The notes below the pieces were generated by a model, which saw only the letters and a list, made by a program, of their open reading frames with translations, did not search any database and was not told where the DNA came from. The position numbers and the translations under genes are program-made. Positions 28,809 to 40,247 of a DNA stretch of 64,000 bases are shown here, piece after piece. Source of the DNA: Plesiomonas shigelloides (lineage in GTDB: Bacteria; Pseudomonadota; Gammaproteobacteria; Enterobacterales; CAMTGL01); contig NZ_LT575468.1 of assembly GCF_900087055.1 (NCBI RefSeq), positions 1,426,001 to 1,490,000 on the forward strand. Reading direction: 5' to 3'. Every line of letters begins with the position of its first letter. Position 1 is the stretch's first letter.

Positions 28809-29936
28809 TTACGCGCGTGCGGCATTGAGGATTTGACTCAGTGGGGTAAAGCTACGCTCTTGGCTACGCGCCACCGGCTCAGAAATCAATTGGCCACGGT
28901 ACACACTCAAACCGTTGGCCAGATGTGGATTAGCGCGCATGGCCGCGATGGCTCCTTGATTAGCCAATGCCTGCACGAAAGGTAGCGTGGCATTACACAG
29001 CGCTTGGGTTGCAGTTCGGGCAACCGCTCCCGGCATGTTGGCTACACAATAATGAATAATGCCTTCTTCGGTATACAGAGGTTCGGCATGCGTGGTCGGG
29101 CGTGAAGTAGCAAAGCAGCCGCCTTGGTCAATGGCGACATCTACCAGCACCGAACCGCGCTTCATCAGACGCAAATCTTCGCGTGATAACAGTTTGGGCG
29201 CGGTTGCGCCGGGGATTAGCACCGCGCCAATCACCAAATCCGCCTCTTGGATATGCGTCTGAATCAATTGGCTGGAAGGGATCAGCAGTTTCACGCGCCC
29301 AGCAAACTCGCTATCTAAACGGCGTAATGTTTGGATATTGTTATCAAACAGCGTGACATCAGCGCGTAGGCCACAGGCCATACGCGCGGCATTAGCACCC
29401 ACCATGCCACCGCCAAAAATCACCACGCGACCGGGTTCGGTACCCGGAACGCCGCCTAATAACACCCCAGAGCCGCCTTGTGCCGTTTCTAGCGCATGCG
29501 CACCTGCTTGTACTGACATGCGCCCAGCAATTTCTGACATCGGTGCTAACAGGGGTAAACCACCGCTATTATCAGTAACGGTTTCGTAAGCGATGCAAAT
29601 TGCATCGCTTTGCAATAAATCGTGCGTTTGCTCCAGATCGGGAGCCAGATGGAGATAGGTAAAAAGCAGTTGTCCGGGTCTGAGTTTGGTACGTTCTACT
29701 GTTTGTAGCTCTTTTACTTTGACAATCATCTCTGCATTTGCGAAAACATCATCTGAGGAAGAAACGATACATGCTCCCGCAGCAATGTAATCTTTATCGG
29801 TAAATCCGATATGAGTGCCAGCATGGGATTCAACAAGGACTTGGTGCCCGTCGGCAACCAGTGTTCTGACTCCCGCAGGGATCATGCCAACGCGATATTC
29901 ATGGTTTTTGATTTCTTTCGGGATGCCGATAATCAT
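28809..29936 (-). CDS. ald: Alanine dehydrogenase Ald
   Basis: The 375-residue enzyme catalyses reversible oxidative deamination of L-alanine to pyruvate and ammonium with NAD. It begins MIIGIPKEIKNHEYRVGMIP, contains the catalytic-lysine region MIVKVKELQ and the His in FTYLHLAPD, and the dinucleotide fold VVIFGGGMVGANAARMA. It diverges from lrp across 153 bp. E. coli has no such gene at this place; the Ald/Lrp pairing fits the common bacterial arrangement in which an Lrp-type protein controls alanine catabolism, although here the neighbour is the global Lrp itself. Confidence 0.95.
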   Translation of the reverse strand: MIIGIPKEIKNHEYRVGMIPAGVRTLVADGHQVLVESHAGTHIGFTDKDYIAAGACIVSSSDDVFANAEMIVKVKELQTVERTKLRPGQLLFTYLHLAPDLEQTHDLLQSDAICIAYETVTDNSGGLPLLAPMSEIAGRMSVQAGAHALETAQGGSGVLLGGVPGTEPGRVVIFGGGMVGANAARMACGLRADVTLFDNNIQTLRRLDSEFAGRVKLLIPSSQLIQTHIQEADLVIGAVLIPGATAPKLLSREDLRLMKRGSVLVDVAIDQGGCFATSRPTTHAEPLYTEEGIIHYCVANMPGAVARTATQALCNATLPFVQALANQGAIAAMRANPHLANGLSVYRGQLISEPVARSQERSFTPLSQILNAARA

Positions 29937-30089
29937 CTGAAACCCTCATGGTTAATGGTGAATCAGGCGGTGTAATAACAGAAACGCTGGTTATGTTGCT
30001 AGTATATAACGAGTAGGTTGGCAGAGTGTTTCTTTTTTCGAGCTCAAGCAGCAATTAATTCACGCAAGGACGTAAACGGGTGGAACAAA

Positions 30090-30584
30090 ATGGTAGAGAA
30101 TAAAAAGCGGCCAAGCAAAGATCTCGACAGAATCGATCGTAATATTCTGAACGAGTTACAAAAGGACGGGCGTATCTCCAACGTTGAATTATCAAAGCGA
30201 GTGGGTCTGTCACCAACCCCGTGTCTTGAACGGGTTCGGCGTTTAGAGCGTCAGGGTTTTATTAATGGCTATACTGCATTATTGAACCCGCATTATTTGG
30301 ATGCATCCCTGCTGGTGTTTGTGGAAATTACCCTGAACCGTGGGGCAGCCGATGTATTTGACCAGTTCAATGCGGCGGTACAAAAGCTAGAAGAGATTCA
30401 GGAATGCCATCTGGTATCCGGTGATTTCGACTACTTGCTGAAAACCCGTGTGCCAGATATGTCGGCATACCGTAAGCTGCTGGGGGAAACCCTGCTGCGT
30501 CTACCGGGCGTTAACGACACCCGAACTTATGTGGTAATGGAAGAGGTCAAACAGACTAACCGTCTGGTGATTAAAACCCGTTAA
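30090..30584 (+). CDS. lrp: Leucine-responsive regulatory protein Lrp
   Basis: The 164-residue protein is nearly identical to E. coli Lrp by memory. It has the N-terminal helix-turn-helix DRIDRNILNELQKDGRISNV with LSKRVGLSPTPCLERVRRLE and the C-terminal RAM ligand-binding domain (LVFVEITLNR, LVSGDFDYLLKTRVPDM). The frame is open upstream to 30018, but the ATG at 30090 is preceded by GGGTGGA and yields the standard N-terminus MVENKKRPSKDLDRID. It acts as a global regulator of amino-acid metabolism, and divergent ald is a likely target. Confidence 0.97.
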   Translation: MVENKKRPSKDLDRIDRNILNELQKDGRISNVELSKRVGLSPTPCLERVRRLERQGFINGYTALLNPHYLDASLLVFVEITLNRGAADVFDQFNAAVQKLEEIQECHLVSGDFDYLLKTRVPDMSAYRKLLGETLLRLPGVNDTRTYVVMEEVKQTNRLVIKTR

Positions 30585-30623
30585 GCATGAGAGATGCAAA
30601 ACAAATTCAGCTTGGTTAAAATA

Positions 30624-30639
30624 CTGGTCATTCATCCAG
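30624..30639. promoter_or_regulatory. LexA-box-like site upstream of ftsK
   Basis: CTGGTCATTCATCCAG has the CTG-N10-CAG skeleton of a LexA box with symmetric CTGG/CCAG ends. It lies 75-90 bp before the ftsK start and just before the lrp terminator. E. coli ftsK (dinH) is an SOS gene with a LexA box upstream, so conservation is plausible. The inner bases deviate from TATATATA. Confidence 0.5.
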
Positions 30640-30645
30640 ACTGAA

Positions 30646-30680
30646 ACGCTCGAGCGGCTTTTGCCGCTCGGCGTATTTTT
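30646..30680 (+). terminator. Terminator of lrp
   Basis: CGAGCGGC (30651-30658) pairs with GCCGCTCG (30663-30670) around TTTT; ACGC and GCGT extend the stem with one bulged T, and ATTTTT follows. Confidence 0.9.
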
Positions 30681-30713
30681 GGTCTTTAGCTATTGCCTCC
30701 TGGAGAGACATAC

Positions 30714-33700
30714 TTGAGCCAGGTACTTGTGGAAAAGAAAATCAGAAACAGTAAAAAACTGAGTGGATTGCACCGCATCATGGAAGCGATTCTGATTGTC
30801 GGTGTTGTGTTTGCGGTTTATATGATGGTGGCCCTGCTCAGCTTTGATCCCACAGATCCCAGCTGGTCTCAGGCCTCGTGGCATGATGCAGTCAAAAATA
30901 TTACCGGCAGTGTCGGTGCATGGATTGCCGATGCGTTATTTTTATCTGTCGGAGCACTGGCCTATACCATACCTCCTATTTTAGTGATTGCGGCTTGGGT
31001 ATTATTTCGCCGCCGCAGTGACGATGAACGCTTTGATTTTCTCAATTTGGCATTACGCCTGATTGGCGTCGTATTACTGATTGGCGCGTCCTGTGGATTA
31101 GCCGCGATCAGTGTCGATGATTTCTATTATTTCCCGTCCGGTGGTTTTATCGGTGCGGCCATCAGTGATTACACTGTCCCTTGGTTTTCCCGTATTGGCG
31201 CTACGCTGATTTTGCTGTGCGTGTGGGCGGCGGCGGTGACTCTGTTTACCGGTTTGTCATGGCTAACGTTGGCGGAAAATATTGGTTCAGCCATCTTAAA
31301 TCCAGTGGCTTTTATTACCAATGGTGCGCGCAGTCGTAAGCAGCAAGCGGAAGACGAGGAGTTCGTTGCTGATGATGATGTTGACGATCTGCCGCCTGCG
31401 GATGAAGATGATATTTTGCTGGGTAAGCAAGAGCCGACAATACCGCCGATGCGTCCTCTTAGCGCTTATGATGATGAGAGCGAATTAGATGCGGCGCCGA
31501 CTCCGAGCGGTAATCGTGCGGATAAAAGTCAGGCGGCAACGCCAGCAAACCAACCTCAGCACGCTCAGCCAGTGGCGGCTGCCGCTATTGCTGCTGGCGC
31601 GGCTACCGTAGCGCCGGCGGTGCAGGCTGCGGCAAGCAGTGCGATGACAAATGCACATGCTACAGCTCCGCACATTACAGCGACGAACACTACGCCTAAC
31701 CATAGCGTGGCGCAGAATCTGGCTGCAAACAATGCACCTGCGGTGCATAGCTCTGTAATCCGTAAGCCAACGGTTTCTTTCTCGGCGGCGGATGATGAGC
31801 AGGGCAGTGACTATACGCCGGTATCGATGTTTACCGATGCTAGTAACAACGCGAATACGAATAGCGCCAATAATAGCGCGCCAGCGCATCATGCGGTGCA
31901 TCAAGGCGTAAGCATCAATGCGAATTCTGAAATCAATTCTGCAGCGAGCCAAGACGCGAACGACGATAACTGGTTTGAACCGAAAATTGATTTCGCTGGT
32001 CTTGATGATTTGATCAAGCAAGAAGAGCCGGTTAATCCTCGGGCTGCAGAGTCAAGTTCTGCACCAGCGCATCAGTCTAACCAAGCTGCGGGAATGTCTA
32101 CTTCGGCATTTTCACGCAAGCCGGGCAGCGTTGATGCAGCTTTTGACGTAGACGATGTGTTGCCGTCATTTGGCTCTGCGCTAGCAGATGATCCATTTAT
32201 GCCAGCGTCTGGCTCGGCGTCTGCGGGTCTGCAAGCCGCCTCTCTGGCGGGGATGGTTGCTGCAGGTGCCGCTTCAGCTGCAACCTCTGCACCGGCAGCT
32301 GCGGCAACGGCGTCTGCTGTTGCTGGTGGAGCGACCGCGTTTGGTTTCGCTGATAGCGGTGCTAGCGATACTGAGACGCCTGCTGCGCGTCCGCAGGTGA
32401 AACCAAATGTGCCTGAAATGCCACGTCCGAATCCGGTGAAGATCCCGACCCGTCGCACGTTAGCATCGCTTGGCATTAAGTTGCCGTCTGAGCGTATGGC
32501 TGAGCAGCGTGAACGTGAGATGTTGGAGCAACGGGAGCGGGAGCAGGCCGAGCGTCAACGCGCGGAAGAGGCGTTGGCGAAAGAAAAATCCCTGATCCCT
32601 GGCGTAGAAATTCCTACTTTCTTTAATGCGTTGGAAGATGATACCTCGGCGTTTTCGTTCAGTGCTCGTGATGACGAGCCTCAGGTGAGCGTGCGTCCAG
32701 CCTCTGCTGCAGAGGAGTCTAATGCTGCAGGCGCGGCGAGCGAGATTTCGCCAGCCTTGTCTACTTCACCGGTCTCGCCAGCGGCGAATGCTGCGGCAAG
32801 CTCTTATGCAGCGCGTGGTGCACAAGTGGCCGAAGACGATGACGAAGATAGCCGTATGCCATCATTCTCAGCCATTCAAGATGATCGTGATGAATCGGCA
32901 GCAAACGAGCGATTTGCGGCTGACGCGCAAGCTGATGACGATGAGTCAGATGAAGACGCGCAGTTTAATGCTCGGTTACGCGCCGAATTTGAAGCACGTG
33001 AACAAGAGCGCCTGGCGCGTGCGGTGGAAGCGGTACGTCGTCCTTTGCAGACGGAAACCTCCGCGTTAGTGCGTCCACAGACAAGCCGTGAGCCTGTTGC
33101 GCCAACACATGCGACAAGCAATTCGATGACGCATACCGCGGCGCCGTTTACCTTTGAGCCGGTGCGTGAAGAGCCGACCATGGATGACTCGGTGAATGAT
33201 GTGGCTGCTGGTGAGCCTGCTGCTGCACCACACGCTTTTGCATCAAAACCGTCGACATCGAGCGCATCGGCATTCATGCCGGCTACAGAGTCTGCGGCGG
33301 CTTTTACTCCGGCAGGGAAGGCTGAACCGGAGCAGGATGACGCAAACGACGAGGCAAACAGTGAACAGCAATTCCATGCCGCTGAAATTATGCGGATGCG
33401 CAAGCGCGCAGAGCAGGAGCACATGGCTTTTTTGCACCCGTTCCTGATGCCACAAGAAGATGTGATGCCAAAGCCGACTACACCGTTGCCGACGCTGGAT
33501 CTGCTGGCTGAGCCACCGCGTAACAATATGCCGGTGAGCGAGCAAGAGCTGGAGATGACGGCGCGCTTGGTGGAAGCGCGTCTGAACGATTACCGCATCA
33601 AGGCTGATGTGGCCGAGATCTCTCCGGGGCCTGTGATCACGCGTTTTGAACTGGATCTGGCGCCGGGTGTGAAGGCGGCGCGCATCTCCAACCTGTCACG

Positions 33701-34961
33701 TGACTTGGCGCGAGCGCTGTCAACAACGGCGGTGCGGGTAGTGGAAGTTATTCCGGGTAAATCTTATGTGGGATTGGAGTTGCCGAATAAAGATCGCCAA
33801 ACCGTTTACCTGCGCGAAGTGCTGGACTGCGACAAGTTCCGTCAAAGCGCATCACCACTGACCGTTGTGCTGGGTAAAGACATTGCTGGCGATCCGGTAA
33901 TTGCCGATTTGGCGAAGATGCCGCACCTGCTGGTGGCGGGTACTACCGGTTCGGGTAAATCGGTCGGCGTGAACGCCATGATCTTAAGCATCTTGTATAA
34001 AGCGACGCCAGATGAGGTGCGCTTTATCATGATCGACCCGAAAATGCTGGAGCTGTCAGTCTACGAAGGTATCCCACATCTGTTGACCGAAGTGGTCACC
34101 GATATGAAAGATGCCGCCAATGCGCTGCGTTGGTGCGTGGGTGAGATGGAGCGTCGTTATAAACTGATGTCGCTGCTCGGCGTGCGTAATATCAGCGGCT
34201 ATAACGATCGGGTGGTGGAAGCGGAGAAGATGGGCCAACCAATCCCTGATCCGTTGTGGCGTCCGGGCGATAGCATGGACCCAATGCCGCCAGCGCTGAC
34301 CAAACTGCCCTACATCGTGGTGATGGTGGATGAGTTCGCCGACCTGATGATGGTGGCCGGTAAGAAGATTGAAGAGCTGATTGCGCGTTTGGCGCAAAAA
34401 GCACGCGCCGCGGGTATCCACTTGGTGCTGGCAACGCAGCGTCCGTCAGTGGATGTGATCACCGGTCTGATTAAGGCCAACATCCCAACCCGGATTGCGT
34501 TTACCGTATCCAGCAAAATTGACTCGCGCACCATTTTGGATCAAAGCGGTGCTGAAAGTCTGCTGGGGATGGGGGATATGCTCTATCTGCCGCCGAACTC
34601 ATCTATCCCTGAGCGGGTGCATGGTGCTTTTGTACGCGATCAGGAAGTGCATGCGGTCGCCCAGGATTGGAAAGCGCGTGGTCGTCCACAGTATATCGAT
34701 GCCATTTTGGCCGGCGATAGCAGTGAAGGCGGCAACGGCTACGACAATATGGATGAAGAGCTGGATGCCCTGTTTGATCAGGCGGTACAGTTCGTTACGG
34801 AAACGCGCCGTGGCTCTGTCTCTGGCGTACAGCGTAAATTCAAGATTGGCTACAACCGCGCGGCGCGGATCATCGAGCAGATGGAAGCGCAGGGGATTGT
34901 GAGTGCGCCGGGCCATAACGGTAACCGTGAAGTGCTGGCTCCGCCGCCAATCAGAGATTAA
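30714..34961 (+). CDS. ftsK: DNA translocase FtsK
   Basis: The 1415-residue protein couples cell division to chromosome dimer resolution. The N-terminal ~185 residues hold four transmembrane helices of the division domain ([19 protein letters not shown] and others). A long Ala/Asp/Glu/Gln-rich linker spans about residues 200-930. The C-terminal motor has Walker [13 protein letters not shown] (about 1076), Walker [14 protein letters not shown], and the gamma domain [20 protein letters not shown] with [19 protein letters not shown] chose TTG at 30714 as start: GGAGAG lies six bases upstream, and the reading MSQ matches the TTG-initiated E. coli protein. It is about 86 residues longer than E. 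coli FtsK, by my recollection of 1329, mostly in the linker. Confidence 0.96.
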   Translation: MSQVLVEKKIRNSKKLSGLHRIMEAILIVGVVFAVYMMVALLSFDPTDPSWSQASWHDAVKNITGSVGAWIADALFLSVGALAYTIPPILVIAAWVLFRRRSDDERFDFLNLALRLIGVVLLIGASCGLAAISVDDFYYFPSGGFIGAAISDYTVPWFSRIGATLILLCVWAAAVTLFTGLSWLTLAENIGSAILNPVAFITNGARSRKQQAEDEEFVADDDVDDLPPADEDDILLGKQEPTIPPMRPLSAYDDESELDAAPTPSGNRADKSQAATPANQPQHAQPVAAAAIAAGAATVAPAVQAAASSAMTNAHATAPHITATNTTPNHSVAQNLAANNAPAVHSSVIRKPTVSFSAADDEQGSDYTPVSMFTDASNNANTNSANNSAPAHHAVHQGVSINANSEINSAASQDANDDNWFEPKIDFAGLDDLIKQEEPVNPRAAESSSAPAHQSNQAAGMSTSAFSRKPGSVDAAFDVDDVLPSFGSALADDPFMPASGSASAGLQAASLAGMVAAGAASAATSAPAAAATASAVAGGATAFGFADSGASDTETPAARPQVKPNVPEMPRPNPVKIPTRRTLASLGIKLPSERMAEQREREMLEQREREQAERQRAEEALAKEKSLIPGVEIPTFFNALEDDTSAFSFSARDDEPQVSVRPASAAEESNAAGAASEISPALSTSPVSPAANAAASSYAARGAQVAEDDDEDSRMPSFSAIQDDRDESAANERFAADAQADDDESDEDAQFNARLRAEFEAREQERLARAVEAVRRPLQTETSALVRPQTSREPVAPTHATSNSMTHTAAPFTFEPVREEPTMDDSVNDVAAGEPAAAPHAFASKPSTSSASAFMPATESAAAFTPAGKAEPEQDDANDEANSEQQFHAAEIMRMRKRAEQEHMAFLHPFLMPQEDVMPKPTTPLPTLDLLAEPPRNNMPVSEQELEMTARLVEARLNDYRIKADVAEISPGPVITRFELDLAPGVKAARISNLSRDLARALSTTAVRVVEVIPGKSYVGLELPNKDRQTVYLREVLDCDKFRQSASPLTVVLGKDIAGDPVIADLAKMPHLLVAGTTGSGKSVGVNAMILSILYKATPDEVRFIMIDPKMLELSVYEGIPHLLTEVVTDMKDAANALRWCVGEMERRYKLMSLLGVRNISGYNDRVVEAEKMGQPIPDPLWRPGDSMDPMPPALTKLPYIVVMVDEFADLMMVAGKKIEELIARLAQKARAAGIHLVLATQRPSVDVITGLIKANIPTRIAFTVSSKIDSRTILDQSGAESLLGMGDMLYLPPNSSIPERVHGAFVRDQEVHAVAQDWKARGRPQYIDAILAGDSSEGGNGYDNMDEELDALFDQAVQFVTETRRGSVSGVQRKFKIGYNRAARIIEQMEAQGIVSAPGHNGNREVLAPPPIRD

Positions 34962-34980
34962 AACGTTAACGGTACATAGC

Positions 34981-35039
34981 GCGGCCAGTGCTAATACCTA
35001 GCCTTGATAAAATCGAGCGTAGGTAATAGAGCTGGCCGT
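34981..35039. repeat. Nested 59-nt hairpin downstream of ftsK
   Basis: Three nested complementary segments occur: GCGGCCAG (34981-34988) with CTGGCCGT (35032-35039), TACCTA (34995-35000) with TAGGTA (35020-35025), and CTTGAT (35003-35008) with ATCGAG (35012-35017) around AAA. No U-run follows, so simple intrinsic termination is uncertain. It may be an mRNA 3'-end stabiliser or a small repeat. It is followed 40 bp later by an ERIC element. Confidence 0.6.
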
Positions 35040-35079
35040 TGCACAATTTCGCATCTCATGCGGCACACTAAATGCAAAC

Positions 35080-35207
35080 TATACCCAAACAACGTGAAGT
35101 TGCAGGTAGGCGGCAAGTGAGTGAATCCCCATGAGCATAGGCAAACTATGTGATTGGGGTGAACGAACGTAGTCAACACCGCTGCAGCTTCAAGTAGGAA
35201 GGGTATA
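35080..35207. repeat. ERIC (IRU) palindromic repeat, full length
   Basis: This 128-bp element has the ERIC termini TATACCCAAA and GGGTATA and the central inverted core GTGAATCCCC ... TTGGGGTGAACG, matching the enterobacterial repetitive intergenic consensus. It sits in the 382-bp gap between ftsK and lolA, which otherwise contains only the hairpin at 34981-35039 and the lolA promoter region. If transcribed with ftsK it would fold into a long hairpin. Confidence 0.92.
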
Positions 35208-35343
35208 CATGGTCTAAGTGTGCTAGCGATAAATGTTCAACATGATGATGCGCTATACGATTATGAGTGCGCAGTGCGTGCGTTAACCGACGTTTAAACG
35301 GTGACCGCTGACACTGGCCTTGATGGCAATGAAGGGAGTGACA

Positions 35344-35955
35344 ATGAAAAAGTGGTTTATCACCTGCGGTATTGTTCTCGGCATGATGTCATCCACGGCA
35401 TGGGCTGATGCCCGTTCTGATTTGCAGAGCCGACTGGGAAAAATTAATTCATTTAGCGCCTCGTTTGAACAGACTGTGACCGGTCCAAGCGGCGCGGCGA
35501 TCCAACAAGGCGAAGGCAAACTGGCGGTGACACGCCCGAATCTGTTTCGTTGGGAAGCTAAAACGCCAGACGAAAGCCTGCTGGTGACTGACGGCAAAAC
35601 CTTGTGGTTTTTCAATCCGTTTGTTGAACAAGTCACGATTAGTAATCTGAAAGACGCGACCAGCAATACACCGTTTGTCCTGCTGACGCGTAACAATCCT
35701 TCCGACTGGGCTAAATACAACATCACCCAGAAAGGCGATCAGTTCACGCTTAAGCCTATTAAGTCTGATGGCAACATGAAGCAGTTTGACCTGACTGTCA
35801 CTCCGGCTGGAGTGATCAAAGGTTTCTCAGTGGTGGAAATGGATGGTCAAAAGAGCCAGACCGTTTTGAATCGCTTCTCTACATCGGCGGTGAGCAAGTC
35901 ACAGTTTAGCTTTACTGTCCCGAAAGGGGTTGAGATTGACGATCAGCGTAACTGA
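35344..35955 (+). CDS. lolA: Outer-membrane lipoprotein carrier protein LolA
   Basis: The 203-residue periplasmic chaperone carries lipoproteins from LolCDE to LolB. A signal peptide (MKKWFITCGIVLGMMSSTAWA, written here to residue 21 less the last residue, cleavage before DARSDL) precedes a LolA domain with SFSASFEQTVTGPSG, KPD-like RPNLFRWEAKTPDES and DGKTLWFFNPFVEQVTI. Upstream in-frame ATGs at 35320 and beyond lack a ribosome site; ATG 35344 has AAGGGAG before it. Order ftsK-lolA-rarA-serS matches E. coli. Confidence 0.95.
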   Translation: MKKWFITCGIVLGMMSSTAWADARSDLQSRLGKINSFSASFEQTVTGPSGAAIQQGEGKLAVTRPNLFRWEAKTPDESLLVTDGKTLWFFNPFVEQVTISNLKDATSNTPFVLLTRNNPSDWAKYNITQKGDQFTLKPIKSDGNMKQFDLTVTPAGVIKGFSVVEMDGQKSQTVLNRFSTSAVSKSQFSFTVPKGVEIDDQRN

Positions 35956-36122
35956 TAGGTCACCATTGCCGCGCTCCGAGTGATATGGCTTGGTTGTTCA
36001 TTGGTTGTTGTCATAAACACTGTGAACAACATTGCGATCAACAACCTAGCGCGGCAAACCAGAGCTACAAATACTGGTGACAAGTAAAACGCGGAAAAGA
36101 ATTCAGCAAATAAGGCTGCGTG

Positions 36123-37463
36123 GTGAGTAATTTATCTTTGGATTTTGCGGCAGATTTTCAGCCGCTGGCCGCACGGATGCGTCCGCAGACACTGGATCAG
36201 TATATTGGTCAGGCTCACCTGCTCGCGCCGGGAAAACCGTTGCGCCGTGCGGTGGAGGCCGGTCATCTGCACTCGATGATTCTGTGGGGGCCTCCGGGTA
36301 CCGGAAAAACCACCTTGGCAGAAGTGATTGCGCGCTATGCCAATGCCGATGTCGAGCGCGTGTCGGCGGTAACATCGGGTATCAAAGAGATCCGTGAAGC
36401 GATTGAGCGTGCTCGGCAAAATCGCGATCGGGCGCGGCGTACTATCTTGTTCGTCGACGAAGTGCATCGCTTCAATAAAAGTCAGCAAGATGCGTTCTTG
36501 CCACATATCGAAGATGGCACGATCACGTTTATTGGTGCGACGACCGAAAACCCGTCTTTTGAACTCAATAACGCACTGCTATCTCGTGCGCGGGTTTATC
36601 TGCTCAAATCCCTCACCGAAAACGATATTCTGGCAGTGCTTGAACAAGCCATGCAGGATAACGTGCGCGGTTTAGGCGGCCAGAATATTGAACTGCCGCC
36701 TGACACGGCTTTAGCGTTGGCGCAGCTGGCGAACGGCGATGCGCGAATGTCCCTTAATTGCCTAGAGCTAATGGTGGATATGGCCGCCGAGCAACCGGAC
36801 GGGCGCAAAATTCTGACTTCAGAGTTACTGCGCGAGGTTGCCGGTGAGCGCAGTGCGCGCTTTGATAATAAAGGCGACCGCTATTACGACCTGATTTCTG
36901 CCCTGCACAAATCCATTCGCGGCTCTTCTCCGGATGGTGCGCTCTATTGGTATGCCCGTATTTTGACTGCCGGTGGTGATCCGCTCTATGTCGCACGGCG
37001 TTTGTTGGCGATAGCTTCGGAAGATGTGGGCAATGCTGACCCGCGTGGGATGCAAGTGGCGATCGCCGCATGGGATTGCTTTACGCGTGTTGGACCGGCG
37101 GAAGGCGAGCGAGCCATTGCTCAGGCGATTGTGTATTTGGCCTGTGCGCCGAAGAGCAATGCAGTGTATACCGCATTCAAAGCGGCGTTAGAAGATGCGA
37201 AACAGCATCCAGATTACGATGTGCCAGACCATCTGCGCAATGCGCCAACGCGATTGATGAAAGAGATGGGGCTCGGCGCGGAATACCGTTATGCCCACGA
37301 TGAACCGAATGCTTATGCAGCCGGAGAGAGTTATTTCCCTCCGCAATTGCAGGGTACGCGTTACTATCATCCGGTTGCGCGTGGGCTGGAGAGCAAGATT
37401 GCTGAAAAATTATCCTGGCTGACTCAGCAGGATCAAAATAGCCCGATAAAACGCTATCAGTAA
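36123..37463 (+). CDS. rarA: Replication-associated recombination protein RarA (MgsA)
   Basis: The 446-residue AAA+ ATPase resembles clamp-loader subunits and acts at stalled replication forks. Motifs are Walker [19 protein letters not shown], Walker [17 protein letters not shown], sensor [12 protein letters not shown] and the C-terminal tetramerisation region with [10 protein letters not shown] and KSNAVYTAF. Two GTG codons are adjacent at 36120 and 36123; I chose 36123 because it gives MSNLSLDF, as in E. coli, and has AAGG seven bases upstream. Confidence 0.95.
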   Translation: MSNLSLDFAADFQPLAARMRPQTLDQYIGQAHLLAPGKPLRRAVEAGHLHSMILWGPPGTGKTTLAEVIARYANADVERVSAVTSGIKEIREAIERARQNRDRARRTILFVDEVHRFNKSQQDAFLPHIEDGTITFIGATTENPSFELNNALLSRARVYLLKSLTENDILAVLEQAMQDNVRGLGGQNIELPPDTALALAQLANGDARMSLNCLELMVDMAAEQPDGRKILTSELLREVAGERSARFDNKGDRYYDLISALHKSIRGSSPDGALYWYARILTAGGDPLYVARRLLAIASEDVGNADPRGMQVAIAAWDCFTRVGPAEGERAIAQAIVYLACAPKSNAVYTAFKAALEDAKQHPDYDVPDHLRNAPTRLMKEMGLGAEYRYAHDEPNAYAAGESYFPPQLQGTRYYHPVARGLESKIAEKLSWLTQQDQNSPIKRYQ

Positions 37464-37524
37464 CTTAGCCTTTGCGTTAATGTGTGTAATATAGGGTGCA
37501 GGTCTGCACCTGTTAGTCTTTTAA

Positions 37525-38856
<1,332 letters not shown>

Positions 38857-38903
38857 TCCCACCATGCTGTATCGCCCAACATAGGGCGCAGTATCGAAAT
38901 ACT

Positions 38904-38929
38904 AAAAACCCGCTACGGCGGGTTTTTTT
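38904..38929 (+). terminator. Terminator of serS
   Basis: AAAAACCCGC pairs with GCGGGTTTTTTT around TACG (stem core 38909-38913 with 38918-38922), with a long T-run. The rest of the 321-bp gap to 39177 has no gene but carries overlapping inverted repeats, reported as a finding. Confidence 0.93.
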
Positions 38930-39177
38930 ATGCCTACGTTTTATTTGTTCAGTTTGTAGTTTGCTCAGGGGCCAGCCAGTGAAAAGCTGCTGATAGCAGC
39001 TTATCGAGATGCTGCTATCCCCTTGCTAACCAGTGGCAAATTGTCAGAGCCTGACTACCCTTACCACATAGGCTCGGCAGTAAAATCGGACTGTGTCAGG
39101 CGCATTCATCGGCTTACACATTCTGGTGCGATAGCTGCGTTTAGCAATAGTCGCGTTTTGCGATAGGGGAAGCGAAG

Positions 39178-40002
39178 ATGAATGATCCAGATTTCTTTCT
39201 AGGCACCGACAGCACCGTTCTGTGTGGTTTATTGCTGGCGTTGATGCTGCTGGCATCAGTGATTGGCTTTACGGTCGGGCGCTTGCGCCACAGTGAAGAT
39301 GATACCAATGGTGCGACGGTGCAAATTGAATCTGCGCTATTTGGTCTGCTCGGGCTATTGCTGGCGTTTACGTTTGCAGCCGCGGCGAGCCGTAACGAAA
39401 CGCGCAAAGAGCTGATGGTGGATGCCTCTAACGCCATTGGTACGGTCTATTTGCGTACGTTTCTCTACGAACCACAAACTGGAAGTACGCTGCGGGTGCA
39501 TCTGAAAGACTATCTTGACCAGCGCATTGCGTATTATGACGTGCGCAGTGATATTGCTGCGATTCGGCAGGTATTAGCCAAAACCGATCAGCTACAAAAT
39601 CAGTTGTGGGGGCAGGTGATGCAGGCATCACGTCAACAGGAGCATTATCTGGCATCGATGCAGATGATCCCGGCGATGAATGAGATGTTTGATTTGGCCA
39701 GCAGCCGCCTCTCGTATGATCGCACGCATATCCCCGATATTTTGCTGATAGTCCTCACTATTCAGGCTCTGGCGGCGGCATTTGCGAATGGCTATAACAG
39801 TTCAAAGAGTCGGCACTTTAACTTCTTTGCGTCGATTGGTTTTGCACTGCTCACGGTGATGGTGGTGTACCTGATTTTGGACTTGGATAGACCGCGGCGT
39901 GGCATCCTGAATTTAGATGTGCAGCAGCAACTGTTTACGGAGCTAAGGAGCAAAATGGATGCGGATGCCAAATTAGCTCTGCCTTTCTCAAAGCCGCAGT
40001 AA
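39178..40002 (+). CDS. DUF4239 (bestrophin-like) membrane protein
   Basis: The 274-residue protein appears to belong to the DUF4239 family of bacterial bestrophin-like proteins of unknown function. It shows two hydrophobic helices at the N-terminus (about 14-36 and 51-70), a long hydrophilic, helix-rich segment (about 75-185, with LRVHLKDYLDQRIAYYDVRS), and two more helices (about 188-208 and 213-234), ending in a polar tail. This 2+2 arrangement with a central soluble domain is typical of the family. A GGGGAAG site precedes the ATG. It lies alone between serS and the UmuD-like gene. Channel activity cannot be inferred from the sequence. Confidence 0.75.
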   Translation: MNDPDFFLGTDSTVLCGLLLALMLLASVIGFTVGRLRHSEDDTNGATVQIESALFGLLGLLLAFTFAAAASRNETRKELMVDASNAIGTVYLRTFLYEPQTGSTLRVHLKDYLDQRIAYYDVRSDIAAIRQVLAKTDQLQNQLWGQVMQASRQQEHYLASMQMIPAMNEMFDLASSRLSYDRTHIPDILLIVLTIQALAAAFANGYNSSKSRHFNFFASIGFALLTVMVVYLILDLDRPRRGILNLDVQQQLFTELRSKMDADAKLALPFSKPQ

Positions 40003-40149
40003 CCTAAAAAATATGCTTACGCTCAAACTGTTGCAACGGTTTGCGGATGAGCAGCTTGAGGGTTGGGGTGTATTCATATCAGTAATGAGTGAGTCACTTC
40101 GGCAAGTATAGGTGGGCGGATATGCTACTGTATGAACTGGATAACAATA

Positions 40150-40165
40150 CTGTATATCCATACAG
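40150..40165. promoter_or_regulatory. LexA box 1 upstream of the umuD-like gene
   Basis: CTGTATATCCATACAG is a perfect CTGT-N8-ACAG LexA box, flanked by A/T. A weaker half-site (CTGTATGAACTGGATA, 40128-40143) lies just upstream. Confidence 0.88.
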
Positions 40166-40215
40166 AAAAATGTAAAATTAGGCTTGCAACGAAAGCGGAT
40201 AGTGCTTATCTTATA

Positions 40216-40231
40216 CTGTATAAGTATACAG
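40216..40231. promoter_or_regulatory. LexA box 2 upstream of the umuD-like gene
   Basis: CTGTATAAGTATACAG is a second perfect CTGT-N8-ACAG site inside a near-complete 20-bp palindrome (ATACTGTATA ... TATACAGT). It ends 16 bp before the start codon, so it overlaps the probable transcription or translation start region. Confidence 0.88.
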
Positions 40232-40247
40232 TGCTTGAGAGGCTATC

